Assembly (NCBI GenBank): GCA_017462345.1
Contig: JAFTRI010000015.1
Location: 1 to 57,640 of the forward strand
DNA length: 57,640 bases
Direction: 5' to 3'
DNA from: Muribaculaceae bacterium
Lineage (GTDB): Bacteria; Bacteroidota; Bacteroidia; Bacteroidales; Muribaculaceae
The notes below the pieces were generated by a model. It was not told the DNA's origin. It made no database searches and saw only the letters and a list, made by a program, of their open reading frames with translations. The position numbers and the translations under genes were made by a program. The first letter of the stretch is position 1. The number at the start of each line of letters is the position of its first letter. This document shows positions 53,805-57,640 of the stretch, piece by piece.

Positions 53805-53812
53805 CAAAATTA
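53805..53812 (-). promoter_or_regulatory. -7 element of leader copy C
   Basis: Minus-strand TAATTTTG matches TAnnTTTG and lies about 60 bases before the structured region, a spacing close to that of copy A. Confidence 0.5.
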
Positions 53813-53914
53813 ATAAATTATTACGTGTATAACCATCGGTGTAATCAATTTTTATGCCTTTCTTCAAACTTCTCAAAAATAAATTTCGTCCAAAAGATAA
53901 TTTCGCTCAACATA

Positions 53915-53946
53915 TTTGCTATTTATCTTTATTGGTATTATTTTTG
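53915..53946 (+). promoter_or_regulatory. Promoter of ppdK
   Basis: TTTG at 53915-53918, a 20-base spacer, and TATTTTTG at 53939-53946. The start codon is 67 bases downstream. Confidence 0.85.
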
Positions 53947-54013
53947 CACTAATCTCTCCATGTATTAACACAAATAACATTTACATAAATAATTTAACTA
54001 ACACTATCAACCA

Positions 54014-56728
54014 ATGAAAAGAGTTTATACATTCGGTGACGGTAAGGCAGAAGGTAATGCCTCGATGAGAAACCTCCTCGGTGGTAAAGGTGCCAACCTC
54101 GCTGAAATGAATTTGTTGGGTATGCCCGTTCCTCCGGGATTCACCATCACAACTGAAGTATGTACCGAATATACACAAAAAGGTCGTGATGCAGTGGTTG
54201 CCCTGATTAAAGATGACGTAGAAGCAGCTATCGCTCACGTTGAAGCGTTGACGGGAAAACAGTTCAACGAGCCTTCAAACCCACTGTTGGTATCAGTACG
54301 TTCAGGTGCACGTGCATCAATGCCCGGTATGATGGACACGGTATTGAACCTCGGTATGAACGACGCAACCGTTGCTTCTCTCGCTGAAAAGAGCGGCAAT
54401 CCCCGTTTCGCATGGGACAGCTACCGTCGTTTCGTGCAGATGTATGGTGATGTTGTTCTCGGTATGAAGCCGAAGAGCAAAGCCGACATCGACCCGTTTG
54501 AAGAAATAATGGAAAAGGTCAAGGAAGAAAAAGGTGTAAAACTTGATACCGAATTGGAAGTAGCCGATCTTCAGAACCTTGTGAAATTATTCAAGGCTGC
54601 CGTCAAGGATTTTACCGGCAAAGATTTCCCTGACAGTGCATGGGAACAGCTTTGGGGCGGAATCTGTGCCGTATTTGACAGCTGGATGAATGAGCGTGCA
54701 ATTATATACCGTCGTATGAACCAGATTCCTGAAGAATGGGGAACTGCCGTTAATGTCCAGGCTATGGTTTATGGTAACATGGGCGACAATTCAGCTACCG
54801 GTGTAGCATTCAGCCGTGACGCCGCTACCGGTGAAAACATGTTTAACGGCGAGTATCTCATCAATGCACAGGGCGAAGATGTTGTTGCCGGTATCCGCAC
54901 TCCTCAACAGATTACTACCGAAGGCTCACGTCGCTGGGCAGCATTGCAGGGCATCAGCGAAGAAGAACGCGCAAGCAAATACCCTTCACTTGAAGAGTCG
55001 ATGCCTACTCTTGCTGCTGAGCTTATCGCAATATCCAACCGTCTGGAAGACTATTACCGTGACATGCAGGATATGGAATTCACTATCCAAGATGGAAAAC
55101 TGTGGATGCTTCAGACCCGTAACGGCAAGCGTACAGGTGCAGCAATGGTAAAGATCGCTATGGATCTTCTTCGTGCAGGACAGATTGATGAAAAGACTGC
55201 CCTACTCCGCATGGAGCCGCAGAAACTTGACGAACTTCTTCATCCGGTATTTGACAAGAGTGCATTGAAACGCACAAAAGTTGCGGCAAAGGGTCTCCCC
55301 GCTTCTCCGGGTGCGGCTACCGGTCAGGTTGTATTCTCGGCTGAAGAAGCTGAAGCATGGGCTGAAAAGAAGAAAAAAGTTATACTTGTGCGTATTGAGA
55401 CATCTCCCGAGGATCTTCGCGGTATGGCAGTTGCTCAAGGTATCTTGACAATGCGTGGCGGTATGACATCTCACGCTGCAGTTGTTGCTCGCGGCATGGG
55501 TAAATGTTGCGTATCCGGAGCCGGAGAAATAAAAGTTGACTACAAAGAAAAGACCGTTGAAATGAGCGGTAAGATGTATAAAGAGGGTGACTGGATTTCG
55601 CTTAACGGTTCAACCGGTGAAGTATATGACGGTCAAGTTCCCACTACTGATCCCGAATTGGGTGGTGACTTCGGCGCAATCATGAACCTTGCAGAAAAAT
55701 ACACCAAGACTCTTGTACGTACCAATGCAGATTCTCCGCGTGATGCAAAGCAGGCCCGCTACTTCGGGGCACAAGGTATCGGTCTCTGCCGTACAGAACA
55801 CATGTTCTTTGAAGGTGACCGAATCAAGGCTGTACGCGAAATGATTCTTGCAAGCGATGTTGATGGTCGGCGTGCTGCTCTTGCCAAACTGCTTCCAATG
55901 CAGCGCGGTGACTTTGAAGGAATATTTGAGGCTATGGATGGATTCGGTGTTACAATCCGTCTCCTTGACCCCCCGTTGCATGAATTTGTACCTCATCAGA
56001 CTGCTACACAGAAAGAACTTGCGGAAGAAATGGGCTTAACGCTTGAGCAAGTAAAAGCAAAGGTAGACAGTCTTGAGGAATTCAATCCGATGCTCGGTCA
56101 CCGTGGTTGTCGTCTCGGTATTACATATCCTGAAATCACCGAAATGCAGACACGCGCAATTATTGAAGCAGCTCTTGCAGTGAAAGCTCGTGGTATCGAT
56201 GTTCATCCTGAAATCATGATTCCATTAGTCGGTTCTCTAAAAGAAATCCAGAATCAGGCAGATGTAATCAATGCTACTGCAGCTAAGGTATTTGAGGAGC
56301 AAGGCTCAACAGTTGCATATAAAGTTGGAACCATGATTGAAGTTCCCCGTGCAGCATTGACTGCAAATGAGATTGCAACTGTTGCAGACTTCTTCTCATT
56401 CGGAACAAACGACTTGACACAGATGACATTCGGATTCTCACGTGATGATGCACCCAAGTTCCTGAAATTCTATAAAGAGCATGGTGTAATCAAGACTGAC
56501 CCGTTTGAAGTTCTCGATCAAGAAGGTGTTGGTCAGCTTGTCCGCATGGGTGTTGAAAAAGGACGAGCAACGAAGCCAGAGCTTAAAGTGGGTATATGTG
56601 GTGAGCATGGTGGCGAACCATCTTCGGTTAAGTTCTGTGCAAAACTCGGCATGAACTACGTAAGTTGTTCTCCTTTCCGCGTGCCCATCGCACGTGTTGC
56701 AGCGGCGCAGGCTGCTGTGGAAGATTAA
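54014..56728 (+). CDS. ppdK: Pyruvate, phosphate dikinase
   Basis: This cytosolic enzyme interconverts pyruvate, ATP and phosphate with phosphoenolpyruvate, AMP and diphosphate. The 904-residue product has the N-terminal ATP-grasp part (1 to about 340, GGKGANLAEMNLLGMPVPPGF), the swivelling domain with the phosphorylated histidine H487 in GGMTSHAAVVARG, and the PEP-binding barrel with the catalytic cysteine C862 in GICGEHGGEPSS. Codon use is clearly biased and even, as in a highly expressed gene. It has its own promoter and terminator, so it is monocistronic. Confidence 0.98.
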   Translation: MKRVYTFGDGKAEGNASMRNLLGGKGANLAEMNLLGMPVPPGFTITTEVCTEYTQKGRDAVVALIKDDVEAAIAHVEALTGKQFNEPSNPLLVSVRSGARASMPGMMDTVLNLGMNDATVASLAEKSGNPRFAWDSYRRFVQMYGDVVLGMKPKSKADIDPFEEIMEKVKEEKGVKLDTELEVADLQNLVKLFKAAVKDFTGKDFPDSAWEQLWGGICAVFDSWMNERAIIYRRMNQIPEEWGTAVNVQAMVYGNMGDNSATGVAFSRDAATGENMFNGEYLINAQGEDVVAGIRTPQQITTEGSRRWAALQGISEEERASKYPSLEESMPTLAAELIAISNRLEDYYRDMQDMEFTIQDGKLWMLQTRNGKRTGAAMVKIAMDLLRAGQIDEKTALLRMEPQKLDELLHPVFDKSALKRTKVAAKGLPASPGAATGQVVFSAEEAEAWAEKKKKVILVRIETSPEDLRGMAVAQGILTMRGGMTSHAAVVARGMGKCCVSGAGEIKVDYKEKTVEMSGKMYKEGDWISLNGSTGEVYDGQVPTTDPELGGDFGAIMNLAEKYTKTLVRTNADSPRDAKQARYFGAQGIGLCRTEHMFFEGDRIKAVREMILASDVDGRRAALAKLLPMQRGDFEGIFEAMDGFGVTIRLLDPPLHEFVPHQTATQKELAEEMGLTLEQVKAKVDSLEEFNPMLGHRGCRLGITYPEITEMQTRAIIEAALAVKARGIDVHPEIMIPLVGSLKEIQNQADVINATAAKVFEEQGSTVAYKVGTMIEVPRAALTANEIATVADFFSFGTNDLTQMTFGFSRDDAPKFLKFYKEHGVIKTDPFEVLDQEGVGQLVRMGVEKGRATKPELKVGICGEHGGEPSSVKFCAKLGMNYVSCSPFRVPIARVAAAQAAVED

Positions 56729-56755
56729 TCACAAACGATTGATTATACGGGATTT

Positions 56756-56800
56756 AGGCGGTAGGCTTTTCATTATCAAAGGCTTGCCGCCTATTGTTTT
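56756..56800 (+). terminator. Terminator after ppdK
   Basis: A 15-bp stem (56756-56770 with 56778-56792, with wobbles) is followed by ATTGTTTT. Confidence 0.75.
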
Positions 56801-56851
56801 GAACGAAAATGCGTGCATTCCGCACGATAAATGAGCAGAATGAGCATGCTT

Positions 56852-56904
56852 TGTTTACAAAAAGTTATACGAAATCCAAGGCGATGTTTACAATGTGTTT
56901 ACAA
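56852..56904. repeat. Three copies of TGTTTACAA before the integrase gene
   Basis: TGTTTACAA occurs at 56852-56860, 56885-56893 and 56896-56904. Short repeats beside an integrase gene are typical of arm-type binding sites or attachment-site parts; this is inference. Confidence 0.6.
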
Positions 56905-57028
56905 ATGCTTTCGGCTATATGTCAGTAAGTTATGATAAAAAGTTGATGAAAACGAAATTTCAAAGCATTCCACATGGGAACACAGATAAGTGAGCAAAAA
57001 TTGAATTTATATTATAAAACAAACTGTT

Positions 57029-57640
57029 ATGGCTAATTTTAAGGCAGTAGTAAGGACGGCACGAGCCGATGGATTTTACCAAGTGTACATTCGTGTAACT
57101 CATCACAGGAGTGTCGGGTATATCAAGACGGACAAAATGGTTACGAAGAATGAACTGACCAAGTCCAGGGAGATTAAAGACCCTTTTGTGTTGCAGTATT
57201 GCACGAAACGCATCTTGGAGTACAACGAACAATTGAACAGGAAAAATGTCGAGCATTGGACGGCAAAGGAGGTTGTGGACTTTCTTGTGAATGGCAATGA
57301 CGACATTTGTTTCTCTGACTATGCCCGAAAGGTGCATATCCCGATGATGATTGACAGAGGACAGGAACGCAACGCCAAAAACTATACGCTTGCCCTGCAA
57401 CATTTGGAGCGGTTTATGGGAACGAACCGCATTATGTTCTCACACCTGACCTCTCAGGTAATGAACAGGTGGATTAAGTCTTTGGAGAACACGCACAGAG
57501 CAAAGGAAATGTACCCTATCTGTATGCGGCAGGTGTTCAAGGCGGCACAGTTGGAGTATAACGACTATGATACCGGGCTTATCCGTATCAAGACCAATCC
57601 TTGGGTAAAGGTGGAAATCCCTGCGGCAGACAAGGCGGAG
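57029..57640 (+). CDS. Tyrosine-type site-specific integrase, 3' truncated by window edge
   Basis: The frame starts at ATG 57029 (MANFKAVVRTARADGFYQVY) and is open to the last base, giving 204 residues. This covers the N-terminal Arm-type domain (about 1-85) and the SAM-like core-binding domain (about 95-190: FSDYARKVHIPMMIDRGQER, YTLALQHLERFMG, VMNRWIKSLE). The catalytic domain with the R-H-R-Y residues lies beyond the window. The pattern is that of integrases of Bacteroidetes conjugative or mobilizable elements. Together with the repeats upstream it marks a probable element end just downstream of ppdK. Confidence 0.88.
   Translation, partial: MANFKAVVRTARADGFYQVYIRVTHHRSVGYIKTDKMVTKNELTKSREIKDPFVLQYCTKRILEYNEQLNRKNVEHWTAKEVVDFLVNGNDDICFSDYARKVHIPMMIDRGQERNAKNYTLALQHLERFMGTNRIMFSHLTSQVMNRWIKSLENTHRAKEMYPICMRQVFKAAQLEYNDYDTGLIRIKTNPWVKVEIPAADKAE

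Noticed and set aside
1-57640. CRISPR array, rRNA operon or insertion sequence
   Set aside because: No regularly spaced repeats, rRNA signature or transposase frame was found. The only mobile gene seen is the partial integrase at the right edge.

Overview
The window looks like a chromosomal segment of a gut Bacteroidales bacterium, most likely a Muribaculaceae relative (inference). Supporting signs are promoters of the Bacteroidetes type (TTTG, about 20 nt, then TAnnTTTG), absence of Shine-Dalgarno-like leaders, several secreted proteins ending in a type IX-like C-terminal domain (stop preceded by K-x-[IV]-x-[IV]-R), a GT3-type glycogen synthase, an AgcS-type transporter, a dikinase and a Bacteroides-type tyrosine integrase.

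Layout. 1-2913: the 3' end of a large MBG/Ig-repeat surface protein and a small outer-membrane beta-barrel. 2914-3885: an intergenic stretch with a promoter and a rod-like structured RNA that resembles 6S RNA, then an attenuator-like double hairpin before a small unknown gene. 3885-6335: proS and a GtrB-like glycosyltransferase. 6431-12904: a complete urease operon, ureA-ureB-ureC-ureE-ureF-ureG-ureD, ending in a urea transporter, with a long hairpin right before ureA. 12888-17118: a convergent cupin gene, then a leader RNA, a small CTD protein and a FISUMP/SusD-like fusion. 17430-17503: tRNA with CAT anticodon. 17716-24614: alpha-glucan storage genes (phosphorylase, synthase, and a divergent pullulanase led by a CTD-only mini protein). 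24721-31238: AgcS transporter and the threonine operon (thrA, an ApgM-like gene, thrC). 31246-33108: a decayed CTD gene remnant, a lipoprotein gene and its leader RNA. 33109-37807: small unknown gene, nitrilase-family hydrolase, and a minus-strand set coaE, YbbR, yajC, nusB. 37933-46150: minus-strand operon sppA-lpxK-pnp-thiL-GHL10. 46275-53481: DUF5686 protein, CYTH, RlmD and a BspA-type LRR protein. 54014-56728: ppdK. 57029-end: start of an integrase gene, so probably the left end of an integrated element.

The main discovery is a family of structured 5' leader RNAs present in three copies (13618-13872 plus; 32667-32926 minus; 53491-53749 minus). Each lies between a promoter region and the start codon of an unrelated secreted or surface protein gene, always in the sense orientation. 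Two copies share long identical blocks. The third shares little primary sequence but keeps the same helices with compensatory changes, and all three can pair a segment just before the 3' strand of the closing stem with a G-rich segment next to the start codon. I do not recognise this as a named riboswitch class. Other points worth a second look are the ureA-proximal hairpin, the 6S-like RNA, the FISUMP-SusD fusion without lipobox or SusC partner, CTD-only proteins, and an enlarged NusB.
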